Shown piece after piece: positions 49,280-58,769 of a stretch of DNA of 64,000 nt (positions within the stretch are counted from its first letter, which is position 1; the number at the start of each line of letters is the position of its first letter). The translations under genes were made by a program, and so were the position numbers. The notes beneath the pieces were generated by a model. That model was not told where the DNA came from, did no database searches, and worked only from the letters and a program-made list of their open reading frames with translations. Source of the DNA: Brachybacterium paraconglomeratum (GTDB taxonomy: Bacteria > Actinomycetota > Actinomycetes > Actinomycetales > Dermabacteraceae); NCBI RefSeq assembly GCF_003994255.1, contig NZ_ML133851.1:496001-560000 (forward strand), in the 5' to 3' direction.

Positions 49280-50766
49280 GCGTCCTTCCCGACGGCGGCC
49301 GGCTCGCCGGGGCGAGCCTGGAGGATGCCCTGTGCCCGGGCGACGGGCTCCGGCAGGGCGACCGGGTACTTCCCGGAGAAGCAGGCGGTGCACAGCCGCT
49401 CCTCGGGCTGGCCGGTGGCGGCGATCATCCCCTCCTCGGAGATGAACCCGAGGGAGTCCGCGCCGAGCGAGCGGGCGATCTCCTCGATGCCCAGGCCGTT
49501 GGCGATGAGCTCGGCCCGGGAGGCGAAGTCGATGCCGTAGAAGCAGGGCCAGCGCACCGGCGGCGAGGAGATCCGCACATGGACCTCGGCGGCGCCGGCC
49601 TCGCGCAGCATCCGCACCACGGCGCGCTGGGTGTTGCCGCGCACGATGGAGTCGTCGATGACCACGAGCCGCTTGCCCTGGATCACCTCGCGCAGCGGGT
49701 TGAGCTTCAGGCGGATGCCGAGCTGGCGGATGGTCTGGGAGGGCTGGATGAAGGTGCGGCCCACGTAGGCGTTCTTGACCATGCCCTGCCCGTAGGGGAT
49801 CCCGGACTCCTGGGCGTAGCCGATCGCGGCGGGGGTCCCGGACTCGGGGGTGGGGATGACCAGATCGGCCTCGACGGGGTGCTCGCGGGCGAGCTGGCGG
49901 CCCATCTCGGCGCGGGACTCGTTCACGCTGCGCCCGGCGATTCGGGTGTCGGGACGGGCGAGGTAGACGTACTCGAACACGCAGCCCTTGGGCTCGGCGG
50001 GGACGACCTGCTCGCTGTGCAGGCCCTGCTCGTCGACGATCACCATCTCGCCGGGGGCGACCTCGCGCACGAAGCTCGCGCCGCAGATGTCCAGCGCCGC
50101 GGTCTCCGAGGCGATGACCCAGCCGCGCTCGAGCCGGCCCAGTACCAGCGGGCGGATGCCCTGCGGGTCCCGCGCCGCGTACAGCGCGGTCTCGTCCATG
50201 AGGGTGAAGCAGTAGGCGCCGCGCAGGCGCGGCATGACGTCGCGCAGCGAGTCGGCGAGGGAGCCCTCGGAGTTCAGCAGCGCGGTGACCAGGGCGGTGT
50301 CGGTGGTGTTGCCACGGGCGAGCTCGCCGGTGCGGGGCGTGCCCCGCCGCTCGTGGATCAGCTCGAGCAGCTCCTCGGTGTTGACGAGGTTGCCGTTGTG
50401 GGCGAGCGCCACGGTGCCCTCGTGCCGGGGGCCGAGGGTGGGCTGGGCGTTGGACCAGACGGAGCCGCCGGTGGTCGCGTAGCGGGTGTGCCCGATCGCG
50501 ATGTGCCCCTGGAGGGTGCCGAGGGAGGCCTCGTCGAAGACCTGGGAGACCAGTCCCATGTCCTTGTAGACCAGGATCTGCGAACCGTCGGAGGTCGCGA
50601 TGCCCGCGGACTCCTGGCCGCGGTGCTGCAGCGCGTACAGCCCGTAGTAGGTCAGCTTCGAGACCTCCTCGCCGGGGGCGAAGACTCCGAAGACCCCGCA
50701 GGCGTCCTGCGGGCCCTTCTCCCCGGGGAGCAGGTCATGGGAGAGTTTTCCGTCGCCGCGTGCCAC
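49276..50766 (-). CDS. purF: amidophosphoribosyltransferase
   Basis: This 496-residue enzyme catalyses the first committed step of purine synthesis. The nucleophilic Cys23 (PQDACGVFGVF) follows a 22-residue propeptide that must be removed, as in the Bacillus type. The glutaminase domain (QHRGQESAGI) is followed by the PRPP loop RLVVIDDSIVRGNT. C-terminal cysteines in PCFYGIDF and LCTACFSGKYP fit the iron-sulfur cluster of that type. The start is GTG with no clear ribosome site. It is expressed with purM. Confidence 0.95.
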   Translation of the reverse strand: MARGDGKLSHDLLPGEKGPQDACGVFGVFAPGEEVSKLTYYGLYALQHRGQESAGIATSDGSQILVYKDMGLVSQVFDEASLGTLQGHIAIGHTRYATTGGSVWSNAQPTLGPRHEGTVALAHNGNLVNTEELLELIHERRGTPRTGELARGNTTDTALVTALLNSEGSLADSLRDVMPRLRGAYCFTLMDETALYAARDPQGIRPLVLGRLERGWVIASETAALDICGASFVREVAPGEMVIVDEQGLHSEQVVPAEPKGCVFEYVYLARPDTRIAGRSVNESRAEMGRQLAREHPVEADLVIPTPESGTPAAIGYAQESGIPYGQGMVKNAYVGRTFIQPSQTIRQLGIRLKLNPLREVIQGKRLVVIDDSIVRGNTQRAVVRMLREAGAAEVHVRISSPPVRWPCFYGIDFASRAELIANGLGIEEIARSLGADSLGFISEEGMIAATGQPEERLCTACFSGKYPVALPEPVARAQGILQARPGEPAAVGKDA

Positions 50767-50835
50767 CGGTCCATGATGCCACAGCGAGCATCTGCCGCCG
50801 CCGTGCGGTCCGTCTCGCGGGCAGCTCGCCAGCGC

Positions 50836-51330
50836 TCAGCCGCGGCGGCGGTCCTCGCGACGGTGGCGGCGCGCGTCGACGAACGAGGCGATCGCGGCGA
50901 GCGGGAGCCCGATCACGACCATGGCCAGCAGCACGAAGTTCACGACACCGCGGAGGTCGCCGAAGCCGAACAGCGGCACGCTCAGCAGGGCCAGGACCCC
51001 GGGCACCAGGAAGGACAGCAGGACCCAGAACCCGAGAGCGGGGGCGCGCCGGCGGCGGACGTAGAGCGCGGTGCGCGGACTCCCGGCCTCCCCGGCTCCG
51101 TCCGCTGTCCCGTCCGCCTCGGCCGGCGTCCCGTCGGCCCCCGTCGTCGCGACCGACGTCTCGTCCTCGGCCCGTGCGCGGCTCGTCGCCGAGGCGTCGG
51201 CGTCGGTCAGGTCAGCGTCGGGGGTCGCGTCGACGGCATCCTCCGTGGCGTCCGTGCGGCCCGTCAGGTGCTCGCGATCCTCGTCCTCGGGACGGGTCTG
51301 GGGGTTCTCGGTGGTGTTCACGGTGTTCAC
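50836..51330 (-). CDS. membrane protein with acidic N-terminus, unknown function
   Basis: This 164-residue protein has about 95 residues of Asp/Glu/Ala/Thr-rich, probably disordered sequence, then two transmembrane helices (about 102-124 and 130-152) and a basic tail (DARRHRREDRRRG). I recognise no family. The GTG overlaps the cutC stop (GTGA), so it is coupled to that gene. AGGAGAGCT lies just before the start. Confidence 0.72.
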   Translation of the reverse strand: MNTVNTTENPQTRPEDEDREHLTGRTDATEDAVDATPDADLTDADASATSRARAEDETSVATTGADGTPAEADGTADGAGEAGSPRTALYVRRRRAPALGFWVLLSFLVPGVLALLSVPLFGFGDLRGVVNFVLLAMVVIGLPLAAIASFVDARRHRREDRRRG

Positions 51331-52124
51331 AGCTCTCCTGCGGCATCGACCGCCGCGGCGACGATCGCCGGGTCGGTCAGGGTCTCGGGGGCGTCGGGCT
51401 CGACGGGCGCACCGGGCCGCCGACGGGCGGAGAGGTGCACGGAGCCGACGCCGGAGCGACGGACGAGGTCCACGACGTCGGCGGGGCGGACCCCTCCCCC
51501 GGCGCAGATCTCGACGAGGTCCTCGGCGGCGTCGACCATCGCGGAGAGGTCGTCGGCGCCGTCGAGGGCCCGAGCCTGCCCTCCCGAGCTGAGAACTCGG
51601 TGGATCCCGAGGCCGATCGCGGCCTGGACGGCGGCGACGCGGGCCTCGCGCGAGGGCATCGCGTCGACGGCGCGGTGCAGGGTGAGGGTCAGTCCCCGGC
51701 CGGCGCGCTGGGCGGCGAGGAGGGCGCTGTCGCGCACGGCCTCGAGGGCGGGGAGGTCGAGCTCGCCGGCCTCGGTGAGCACCCCGAGCACGACGCCTGC
51801 GGCGCCGGCGTCGACGACGGCGGCCGCCTGGTCCACCATCCGCTCGATCGCGTCGGCGTCGGCCGCGAACTCGGCCGGCCTGCCGAGGAAGTCCGCGCTG
51901 CTCGCGCGGGGGCGGATCAGCACGTGGACGTCGAGGTGGGGCTTCGCGTCCCGGGCGGCGACCAGCTCGCGGGCGCGGCGCACGGCCTGCTCGACGAGCT
52001 CGGGCGCGGGGGTGGTGCCGCCGAGGTCGAGGTCCTGGCACAGCTCGATCCGGTCGGCGCCGGCGAGCGCGGCGACCTCGAGGCCGGCGAGGTCCTCCAC
52101 GGCGATCTCGACGGCGGGGCTCAT
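51327..52124 (-). CDS. cutC: CutC-family protein
   Basis: This 265-residue TIM-barrel protein matches CutC: VEIAVEDLAGLEVAALAGAD with RIELCQDLDLGGTTP, then DVHVLIRPR, GVVLGVLTEAGELD, LTLHRAVDA and RVLSSGGQ. CutC was named for copper tolerance, but a direct copper role is doubtful and the reaction is unknown. It overlaps the genes on both sides by four bases. The copper protein at 38136 is distant, so no functional link should be read from the name. Confidence 0.9.
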   Translation of the reverse strand: MSPAVEIAVEDLAGLEVAALAGADRIELCQDLDLGGTTPAPELVEQAVRRARELVAARDAKPHLDVHVLIRPRASSADFLGRPAEFAADADAIERMVDQAAAVVDAGAAGVVLGVLTEAGELDLPALEAVRDSALLAAQRAGRGLTLTLHRAVDAMPSREARVAAVQAAIGLGIHRVLSSGGQARALDGADDLSAMVDAAEDLVEICAGGGVRPADVVDLVRRSGVGSVHLSARRRPGAPVEPDAPETLTDPAIVAAAVDAAGEL

Positions 52125-52600
52125 CGCGTCCCCTCGGCGGTCGGCTCGCCACGGTCCGGGGCCGACCCGTCGACGTCCGGCGCCTCGCCGTCGGCGGGCC
52201 GCGCGCCGGTGCCGCGTGCGGTGCGGACCGTGCGTCGCGGGCCGGGCAGGGGCAGCAGCTCGGAGAGGTCGCTGCGCTCGCCCGAGGCAGTGACCCGGCC
52301 GTCCGCGACAGCGTCCGCCCAGGTCAGGTCGCCGGTGACGAGCGCGAGCCAGGTCGCGGCGTCGGTCTCGACCACGGCGGGCGGGGTGCCGCGGGAGTGG
52401 CGGGTGCCTGCGATGGCCTGGACCGCGGCGTAGGGCGGGACCCGCAGCTCCACGGCACCGCCGGGATGCTCCTCGGCGAAGAGCTCCAGGGTGTGCCGCA
52501 CAGCGGGGGCGAGCACCGCGCGGCGCGCGGCCGCGGGATCCGTCGCCCAGGCCGCGAGCGCGGCGCGGCCGGCCTCGGGGTCGGTACGGCGGGTCACCAC
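52121..52600 (-). CDS. sterol-carrier-like (SCP2) family protein
   Basis: This 159-residue protein has an SCP2-like fold: the helix RRAVLAPAVRHTLELFAEEH, strands with VELRVPPYAAVQ, and the ATWLALVTGDLTWADAVADG segment followed by a Ser-rich turn. These actinobacterial proteins are thought to bind lipids or to be remnants of maleylpyruvate isomerase-type proteins. The last 40 residues are Pro/Asp-rich. The GTG lies one base after the purA stop, so purA, this gene, cutC and the membrane gene form one operon. Confidence 0.8.
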   Translation of the reverse strand: MVTRRTDPEAGRAALAAWATDPAAARRAVLAPAVRHTLELFAEEHPGGAVELRVPPYAAVQAIAGTRHSRGTPPAVVETDAATWLALVTGDLTWADAVADGRVTASGERSDLSELLPLPGPRRTVRTARGTGARPADGEAPDVDGSAPDRGEPTAEGTR

Positions 52601-52601
52601 G

Positions 52602-53900
52602 TCAGGCCGTCGTCTCCGGCAGGAGGTCGTGGACGGCGATGGTGTCGGCGCGGTCCGGGCCCACGCCGATGGCGCTGATGCGGCAGCCGGCGAGCTCCTC
52701 GAGACGTCGCACGTAGGCCTGCGCGTTCTCGGGCAGCTCCTCGAAGGTGCGCGCCTCGGAGAGGTCCTCGGTCCAGCCGGGCAGGGTCTCGTAGACCGGC
52801 ACGGCGTGGTGGAACTCGGTCTGGGTCATCGGCATCTCGCGGTGGATCACGCCGTCCACGTCGTAGCCGGTGCAGATCGGGACCTCGTCGATGCCGGTGA
52901 GGACGTCGAGCTTGGTGAGCACGATGTCGGTGAAGCCGTTGATGCGCACCGCGTGTCGGATCATCAGCGCGTCGTACCAGCCGCAGCGGCGGGGACGGCC
53001 GGTGTTCACACCCACCTCGCCGCCGGTCTTCTGGAGGTACTCGCCCCACTTGTCCTCGAGCTCGGTGGGGAACGGTCCGGCGCCCACTCGGGTGGTGTAC
53101 GCCTTGACGATCCCGATCACCCGGTCGATGCGGGTGGGGCCCACGCCGGTGCCCGTCACGGCGCCGCCCGCGGTGGGGTTGGAGCTGGTGACGAAGGGGT
53201 AGGTGCCGTGGTCGACGTCGAGGAAGGTGGCCTGGCCGCCCTCCATCAGCACGACCTCACCGCGGTCCAGCGCATCGCCCAGCAGCAGCGTGGTGTCCAC
53301 GACCATGGGGCGCAGGCGCTCCGCGTAGGAGAGCAGGCCCTCGACGATCTCGTCGACCTCGACGGCGCGGCGGTTGTAGAGCTTGACCAGCAGCTCGTTC
53401 TTCTGACGCAGCGCGCCCTCGACCTTCTGGCGCAGGATCGAGGCGTCGTAGAGATCCTGCACACGGATGCCGAGACGGCCCACCTTGTCGATGTAGGCGG
53501 GGCCGATGCCGCGCCCGGTGGTGCCGATCGCGCGCTTGCCGAGGAAGCGCTCGGTGACCTTGTCGAGGGTCTGGTGATAGGGCGCGACGATGTGGGCGTT
53601 GGCGCTGATGCGCAGACGGGTGGTGTCCACGCCGCGCGACTCGAGCATCCCGATCTCCTCGAACAGCGCCTCGAGGTTCACCACGACGCCGTTGCCGATC
53701 ACGGGCGTGACCTGCGGCGAGAGGATGCCGGCGGGGAGGAGCTTGAGCTCGAACTTCTCGCCGTCGACGACCACGGTGTGGCCGGCGTTGTTGCCCCCGT
53801 TGGGCTTGACGACGTAGTCGACGCGCTCTCCGAGCAGGTCGGTGGCCTTGCCCTTCCCCTCGTCACCCCACTGGGCTCCGACGATCACGACGGCGGGCAT
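52602..53900 (-). CDS. purA: adenylosuccinate synthetase
   Basis: This 432-residue enzyme converts IMP and aspartate to adenylosuccinate with GTP. The P-loop [14 protein letters not shown] is at the start; [19 protein letters not shown], the IMP site [15 protein letters not shown] and the GTP motif LTKLDVL are present. AGGAG is well placed before the ATG. TAGGAT (53974-53969, minus strand) is a likely -10, giving a leader of about 60 bases. Confidence 0.97.
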   Translation of the reverse strand: MPAVVIVGAQWGDEGKGKATDLLGERVDYVVKPNGGNNAGHTVVVDGEKFELKLLPAGILSPQVTPVIGNGVVVNLEALFEEIGMLESRGVDTTRLRISANAHIVAPYHQTLDKVTERFLGKRAIGTTGRGIGPAYIDKVGRLGIRVQDLYDASILRQKVEGALRQKNELLVKLYNRRAVEVDEIVEGLLSYAERLRPMVVDTTLLLGDALDRGEVVLMEGGQATFLDVDHGTYPFVTSSNPTAGGAVTGTGVGPTRIDRVIGIVKAYTTRVGAGPFPTELEDKWGEYLQKTGGEVGVNTGRPRRCGWYDALMIRHAVRINGFTDIVLTKLDVLTGIDEVPICTGYDVDGVIHREMPMTQTEFHHAVPVYETLPGWTEDLSEARTFEELPENAQAYVRRLEELAGCRISAIGVGPDRADTIAVHDLLPETTA

Positions 53901-54193
53901 GGCGACTCCTGGGAACGATGTCGGGATTTCTGCACAGGTGACCGCGTGCGGTGCACAGGGCCGCGTGGATCCTACCAAGCGCCGTCCGGGAGCACGTCCG
54001 AGGGGTGACGGCTGCCGCTGCATCCGGTGGCGCTCAGCCAGCATCCGACCCCGCATGCGACGACGGCTGCGCACTGGGCACCACTGGTTGCACACGCACC
54101 GCCCGCGCTGTCCGGGCCGGCTCCGATCCTGCCAGGCCAGCGCAGGTCCAGCCGGTCCGGCCGGGCTCGCGCAGGCCCGGGCCGGGAGCCGGC
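53901..54193. other. 293-base spacer between purA and the DUF3151 gene
   Basis: Apart from the purA promoter (TAGGAT at 53969-53974) nothing coding is seen. Long G/C-rich complementary stretches near 54113-54193 could form a loose terminator after the DUF3151 gene, but no clean hairpin stands out. Confidence 0.4.
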
Positions 54194-54619
54194 TCAGTCC
54201 AGCAGGGTCGGGTCGGCCTCGCGCAGGAAGTCGGTGATGCGGTCGGCCTCGGACTGGTCGCCGAGGCGGCGGGAGACCTCTCCCAGCAGCGCGAGCGCCC
54301 GCAGCACGCCACGGTTCGGGGCGTGGGAGGCGGGGATCGGGCCCTGGCCGCGCCAGCCGTTGCGGCGCAGCGCGTCGAGGCCCCGGTGGTAGCCGGTGCG
54401 GGCGCAGGCGTAGGCGGTGATCTCGTCACCGTCGCTCAGCGCGTCCTCGGCGAGGGTGGCCCAGGCCAGAGGGGAGTCCAGATGCCGGGCGACGACCTCG
54501 CGCGGCTCGCCCTCGACGAGCTCCTCGGCGACCTGGACGTCGACGAAGTCGTCGGGGAGTCGGGTCTCGGGGATGCCCAGGAGATTCCCGCTGGTGAGGT
54601 TATCGGTACGATCAGCCAT
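54194..54619 (-). CDS. DUF3151 protein
   Basis: This 141-residue soluble helical protein fits DUF3151: [11 protein letters not shown] near the N-terminus, [34 protein letters not shown] and [14 protein letters not shown]. The function is unknown; the repeated helices look like TPR-type packing. The family is conserved in actinobacteria. The ATG at 54619 is fixed by TACGAT six bases upstream; a longer frame would begin before the promoter. Confidence 0.87.
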   Translation of the reverse strand: MADRTDNLTSGNLLGIPETRLPDDFVDVQVAEELVEGEPREVVARHLDSPLAWATLAEDALSDGDEITAYACARTGYHRGLDALRRNGWRGQGPIPASHAPNRGVLRALALLGEVSRRLGDQSEADRITDFLREADPTLLD

Positions 54620-54625
54620 GCAAGC

Positions 54626-54631
54626 ATCGTA
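54626..54631 (-). promoter_or_regulatory. -10 element, leaderless start of the DUF3151 gene
   Basis: TACGAT on the minus strand, six bases before the ATG. The divergent phosphotransferase-like gene starts only 26 bases from this one, so the two promoters must overlap. Confidence 0.55.
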
Positions 54632-54645
54632 GGCGCAGCCGCCCG

Positions 54646-56607
54646 ATGACCACAGAACAGAGTGAATCGCCCATGTCACACACGCAGGACGGCTCCGAGC
54701 TGCTCACCGGGCCCGGAGCCGGTGGGCTGCTCCGCTCGGCCGTCGGCAACTCGGGCGGGGTGCTGCACAGCTGGCAGCTCGACCACGTCGACCACCGCCC
54801 CGGCCGCAGCACCAAGGCCCTGTACCGCACCCAGGTCTCCTGGCCCGAGCTGGACGGCCCCCAGGCCCCGGCCCGGGAGGAGCTGTTCGGCGCGAGCGCC
54901 CACATCGGGGAGCGCGAGAAGAACCTCTACGTCGCCGAGCAGACCCTGGTGATGACCGACGGGGACATCAACGTGCGCGTATGGCGCTACCCCCATGACC
55001 CCTGGCTGCCGATGCTCCCGCAGGTCTGCTATCCAGACATCGTCGGCCGCACCCTGCACGACCTGGGCGTCTCCCTCAGTCCGGACCCGTCCGAGCCGAT
55101 CGCGATCGACGTCGTCTCCTACCGTCCCGGCCGGCGCGCCGTGCTGCGCGCCTCCCAGGGCGATGCGGCCGTGTACCTCAAGGTCATGCAGCCGCACCGC
55201 AGCGGCGAGATCGTGGAGCGCCATCAGCGCCTGCTCTCCGCCGGGGTGCCGGTGCCCGAGGTCATCGCGCACCATCAGGGTCTCGTCGTGCTCGCGGAGC
55301 TGCCGGGCCGGCCGCTCGCCCGCGCGGTGATCGACGAGGGCGTGGACTCCTGCCGCGCCGAGGACCTGGTCGCGCTGCTGGACCGCCTGCCCGCCTCCAT
55401 GTACGGCCTGTCGCTGCGGCCGCCGTGGACCGACTCGGTCGAGTTCTACGCGGGGATCGTCGCCTCCGCCGTGCCCGCTCTCGGGCCGCGCCTGGACGCT
55501 CTGGTGCGGGAGATCCGCGAGGGCCTGGCCGCGATCGAGCAGCGGATCGACATGCGACCGCACGACGTCGTCCACGGCGACTTCTACGAGGCGCAGGTGT
55601 TCGTCCAGGACGGCAGGGTCGTGGGCCTGCTCGACATCGACACCGTCGGCCCGGGTCGCCGCGCCGACGACCTCGCCTGCCTGCTCGCCCATCTCAGCGT
55701 CCTGGCCGACTACGGCAACGCCGGGCGCATCGACCGCGGCATGCAGCAGCGGGTCGAGGACGCGATCCGCACCTGGCACGAGACCTTCCAGGAGCGGGTC
55801 GATCCGGTGGAGCTCGCGCTGCGCTCCGCAGGGGTCGTGCTCTCGCTCGCGACCGGGCCGCACCGTCAGCAGGAGGCGGCCTGGGAGGCCGCGACCGAGG
55901 CGATCGTGCGCGTGGCCGAGGAGTGGGTCGCCGCGGCACGGCACGCAGAGCGGCAGCGGATCGACCGGGCCGCGGCGGCGCAGTCCGCGACGCCCGCCCC
56001 CGGCCAGCCCGCCGCGCAGCAGGCTGGTCCGGCCGCAGGGGCGCAGCACGCCGCGCAGTCCCATCCGACGCAGGGGCCGACGGGCGTGCGGCAGGCCCCC
56101 GCCCAGGGCGTGCACGTGCCGAGCGGTCCCGGGATCGCTCCCCCGTCGGGCTCCTCGGCGGTGCACCAGTCCGCTCCGCCGCAGCGCTCGGCGCCCTCGC
56201 AGTCGGCGCCCCACCAGTCGGCCCAGCACCCGTCGGCCCAGCACGTTTCGGCCCCGCAGCACTCGGCACAGCAGCACTCGGCGCCGGCGCACCACTCGGC
56301 ACCGGCTCAGCAGTCGGCGCCCCCGCAGCAGTCGGCACCGGCTCAGCAGTCGGCGCCCCCGCAGCAGTCGGCCGCGCCGCAGTACGTCGCCCCGCCGCAG
56401 CAGCACGGCGCCCCTGACCGCTCCGCGCCGCCGCAGCAGTTCGCCGCACCGGTCCAGCAGTCGGCACCGACGCAGCCGGTTCCCCCTCAGGCGGCGCCGC
56501 AGCAGTCCGCTCCCCCGACGGACCGCCCGTCCGAGCCGGTCGACCAGCACCCCGAGGACGACTCCCCCACCCAGGAGCGGAGGATCTCCTCGATCCCTCC
56601 CTGCTGA
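54646..56607 (+). CDS. aminoglycoside-phosphotransferase-fold protein with Gln/Ser/Ala/Pro tail
   Basis: This 653-residue protein has a kinase-like APH fold in its first 430 residues: a nucleotide-binding strand ending AAVYLKVMQPHRSG, a catalytic loop DVVHGDFYEAQVFV and the metal motif LLDIDTVGPGR. After about residue 445 there are 200 residues of Gln/Ser/Ala/Pro/His repeats (QQSAPPQQSAPA and similar), likely disordered. APH-like proteins phosphorylate small molecules or protein partners; the target is unknown. The ATG at 54646 or another ten codons later could be the start. The tail is unusual for this family. Confidence 0.82.
   Translation: MTTEQSESPMSHTQDGSELLTGPGAGGLLRSAVGNSGGVLHSWQLDHVDHRPGRSTKALYRTQVSWPELDGPQAPAREELFGASAHIGEREKNLYVAEQTLVMTDGDINVRVWRYPHDPWLPMLPQVCYPDIVGRTLHDLGVSLSPDPSEPIAIDVVSYRPGRRAVLRASQGDAAVYLKVMQPHRSGEIVERHQRLLSAGVPVPEVIAHHQGLVVLAELPGRPLARAVIDEGVDSCRAEDLVALLDRLPASMYGLSLRPPWTDSVEFYAGIVASAVPALGPRLDALVREIREGLAAIEQRIDMRPHDVVHGDFYEAQVFVQDGRVVGLLDIDTVGPGRRADDLACLLAHLSVLADYGNAGRIDRGMQQRVEDAIRTWHETFQERVDPVELALRSAGVVLSLATGPHRQQEAAWEAATEAIVRVAEEWVAAARHAERQRIDRAAAAQSATPAPGQPAAQQAGPAAGAQHAAQSHPTQGPTGVRQAPAQGVHVPSGPGIAPPSGSSAVHQSAPPQRSAPSQSAPHQSAQHPSAQHVSAPQHSAQQHSAPAHHSAPAQQSAPPQQSAPAQQSAPPQQSAAPQYVAPPQQHGAPDRSAPPQQFAAPVQQSAPTQPVPPQAAPQQSAPPTDRPSEPVDQHPEDDSPTQERRISSIPPC
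56160..56520. repeat. degenerate Gln/Ser/Ala/Pro codon repeats
   Basis: Irregular copies of CAGCAGTCGGCRCCS-type units fill the 3' third of the phosphotransferase-like gene; one 36-base unit occurs twice in a row near 56290-56365. Unit number may vary between strains. Confidence 0.7.
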
Positions 56608-56649
56608 CCCCGCGCCGACGGAGCCCGCACCTGTGCCACGATCGAGGGC

Positions 56650-57075
56650 ATGCGTGCAGTGCTCCAGAGAGTCGACGGTGCCCGGGTCGAGGTCGAGGGC
56701 GAGGTGGTCGGAGAGATCACCGGCGAGGGCCTCGTCGCGCTCGTCGGCGTCACCCATGAGGACGGCCCCGAGCAGGTCGCCACGATCGCCCGGAAGATCG
56801 CCGAGCTGCGGATCCTGGACGGCGAGCGCTCGGTCCAGGACACGGGCGCGCAGGTGCTCGTGATCTCGCAGTTCACCCTCTACGCCGACGTGCGCAAGGG
56901 GCGCCGTCCGTCCTGGAACGGCGCCGCCCCGGCCCCGGTCGCCGAGCCGCTCGTGCAGCAGGTGGTCGACGCGCTGCGTGAGCGCGGGATCACGGTCGCG
57001 ACGGGCCGCTTCGGCGCCCACATGCGGGTGGGGCTGACGAACGACGGGCCGGTGACGATCCTGCTCGAGGCCTGA
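56650..57075 (+). CDS. dtd: D-aminoacyl-tRNA deacylase
   Basis: This 141-residue dimeric enzyme removes D-amino acids (and glycine) from tRNA. It starts [17 protein letters not shown] and has the catalytic [16 protein letters not shown] and the Gly-cisPro-type segment [12 protein letters not shown] at the end. All are intact. It follows the phosphotransferase-like gene by 42 bases and converges on a HAD gene 24 bases away. Confidence 0.95.
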   Translation: MRAVLQRVDGARVEVEGEVVGEITGEGLVALVGVTHEDGPEQVATIARKIAELRILDGERSVQDTGAQVLVISQFTLYADVRKGRRPSWNGAAPAPVAEPLVQQVVDALRERGITVATGRFGAHMRVGLTNDGPVTILLEA

Positions 57076-57099
57076 GCACCCGGAGCCTCGGCTGGAGGA

Positions 57100-57771
57100 T
57101 CAGCCGCGCAGCATCCGGTGGAGCTCGGGGACCGTCGCGGCGTAGGGCAGGTCGGCGGCGCGCTCGGCGTCCCCGCCGTAGCCCCAGCCAACCAGCACCG
57201 CGTCGAGGCCGTGCACGGCGGCACCTTCCGCGTCGTGCAGCCGGTCCCCCACCATCACGGCCCCGTCGGCCGCGGAGACGCCGAGCCGCTCGAGGACGCT
57301 GGCGATCACCTGCGCCTTGTGGGTGCGGCCCGCGGCGAGATCGGTGCCGCCGATCAGGTCGAGGTCCGCGGTGAGGCCCTGGTGCTCCAGCACCCTGCGC
57401 GCGGTGGTCTCGGGCTTGTTGGTCGCGATCGCGACGGTGCGGCCGTCGGCCCGCAGCCCGGAGATGAGGTCCGCCATCCCGGCGTAGGGGACGCTGAACG
57501 TGTATCCCTCGGCGAGGTAGTGGTCGGTGTAGGCCAGGCGCAGCGCCTCGGCCCGCTCGGCGTCCAGCCCCAGCTCGGAGCGGAAGGAGTCCACCAGCGG
57601 CGGCCCGATGAAGGACTGCAGGCGCTCCGCACCGGGATGCTCCTCGCCGCAGGCGGCGAAGGCGTGCTCGAGGGCGGCGAGGATGCCGGGCGCCGACTCG
57701 ACGACGGTGCCGTCCAGGTCCAGCAGCACGACGGGCACGGAGGTGAGATCACGGGAGGTCACTGCGGTCAT
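57100..57771 (-). CDS. HAD hydrolase, phosphoglycolate phosphatase-like
   Basis: This 223-residue HAD protein has VLLDLDGTVVES, a small helical cap with FIGPPLVDSF, IATNKPETTAR as motif II, the Lys in THKAQVIASVL and VMVGDRLHDAEGA. It resembles Gph, which clears phosphoglycolate, but related enzymes dephosphorylate other small molecules. The ATG at 57771 is preferred because TATGGT stands six bases upstream; the longer frame crosses that promoter. Confidence 0.87.
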   Translation of the reverse strand: MTAVTSRDLTSVPVVLLDLDGTVVESAPGILAALEHAFAACGEEHPGAERLQSFIGPPLVDSFRSELGLDAERAEALRLAYTDHYLAEGYTFSVPYAGMADLISGLRADGRTVAIATNKPETTARRVLEHQGLTADLDLIGGTDLAAGRTHKAQVIASVLERLGVSAADGAVMVGDRLHDAEGAAVHGLDAVLVGWGYGGDAERAADLPYAATVPELHRMLRG

Positions 57772-57777
57772 GGCCCG

Positions 57778-57783
57778 ACCATA
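57778..57783 (-). promoter_or_regulatory. -10 element, leaderless start of the HAD gene
   Basis: TATGGT on the minus strand, six bases before the ATG at 57771. Confidence 0.55.
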
Positions 57784-57953
57784 TCCAGGTGGCCGGTCAT
57801 CGGCCTCGATGGCCCGAGGCGCGGGCACCGGGCCGATGGCGAGCCGCGGCCCGGCCGGCACCCGCGCCGCCGAGCGCCCGTCGGCCGCGTCGGGATTCGA
57901 CCCCGCCCGTGGCCACCGATGGCCACCGAATGCACGGCCGGCCTCGGCCCGCG

Positions 57954-57959
57954 TAGGCT
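57954..57959 (+). promoter_or_regulatory. -10 element, leaderless start of gpmA
   Basis: TAGGCT followed by six bases and the ATG at 57966. No Shine-Dalgarno sequence is seen before this highly expressed type of gene. Confidence 0.6.
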
Positions 57960-57965
57960 GGGCCC

Positions 57966-58712
57966 ATGACCTACACACTCGTGCTGCTCCGCCACGGCGA
58001 GAGCGACTGGAACGCGAAGAACCTGTTCACCGGCTGGGTGGACGTCCCCCTCACCGAGAAGGGACGCCAGGAGGCCACGGAGGGCGGCGACCTCATGAAG
58101 GAGGCCGGCATCCTCCCCGATGTCGTGCACACCTCGCTGCAGCGCCGCGCCATCATGACCGCGAACCTCTCCCTGGATGCGGCCGACCGCCACTGGATCC
58201 CCGTCAAGCGCGACTGGCGCCTGAACGAGCGCCACTACGGCGCGCTGCAGGGCATGAACAAGTCGGAGATCCGCGAGAAGTACGGCGAGGAGAAGTTCAT
58301 GGCCTGGCGCCGCTCCTACGACACGCCGCCGCCCGAGATCGAGTTCGGCACCGAGTTCTCCCAGGACCAGGACCCGCAGTACGCCGACCTCGGCGATCAG
58401 CTGCCGAAGTCCGAGTGCCTCAAGGACGTCGTCGAGCGCTTCCTCCCCTACTGGGAGGAGGGCATCAAGCCCGATCTCGTCGAGGGGAAGACGGTGCTGA
58501 TCGCCGCCCACGGCAACTCGCTGCGCGCGCTGGTGAAGTACCTCGACGGCATCTCCGACGAGGAGATCTCCGGCCTGAACATCCCCACCGGCCAGCCGCT
58601 GGTCTACGAGCTCGACGAGGACTTCCAGCCCGTCGAGAAGGGCGGCCGGTACCTCGACCCGGTCGCCGCGAAGGCCGCCGCCGAGGCCGTCGCCAACCAG
58701 GGCAAGAAGTGA
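57966..58712 (+). CDS. gpmA: 2,3-bisphosphoglycerate-dependent phosphoglycerate mutase
   Basis: This 248-residue glycolytic enzyme interconverts 3- and 2-phosphoglycerate. The phosphohistidine is His10 in [21 protein letters not shown] and [16 protein letters not shown] complete the active site. Length and motifs match dPGM. It is alone, with its own promoter and a strong terminator. Confidence 0.97.
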   Translation: MTYTLVLLRHGESDWNAKNLFTGWVDVPLTEKGRQEATEGGDLMKEAGILPDVVHTSLQRRAIMTANLSLDAADRHWIPVKRDWRLNERHYGALQGMNKSEIREKYGEEKFMAWRRSYDTPPPEIEFGTEFSQDQDPQYADLGDQLPKSECLKDVVERFLPYWEEGIKPDLVEGKTVLIAAHGNSLRALVKYLDGISDEEISGLNIPTGQPLVYELDEDFQPVEKGGRYLDPVAAKAAAEAVANQGKK

Positions 58713-58729
58713 TCTGACCTCGCCCCGCG

Positions 58730-58769
58730 AGAACGGCGCCCCTCACCTCCGGGTGAGGGGCGCCGTTCT
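58730..58769 (+). terminator. GC hairpin terminator after gpmA
   Basis: A perfect 18-bp inverted repeat with a TCCG loop, 18 bases after the stop. Its core (GAACGGCGCCCCT) resembles the ilvA-galE terminator stem. Confidence 0.8.

Noticed and set aside
51327..52124. A copper-handling system linking CutC with the copper protein at 38136
   Set aside because: The genes are 10 kb apart in unrelated operons, and the copper role of CutC is itself doubtful.
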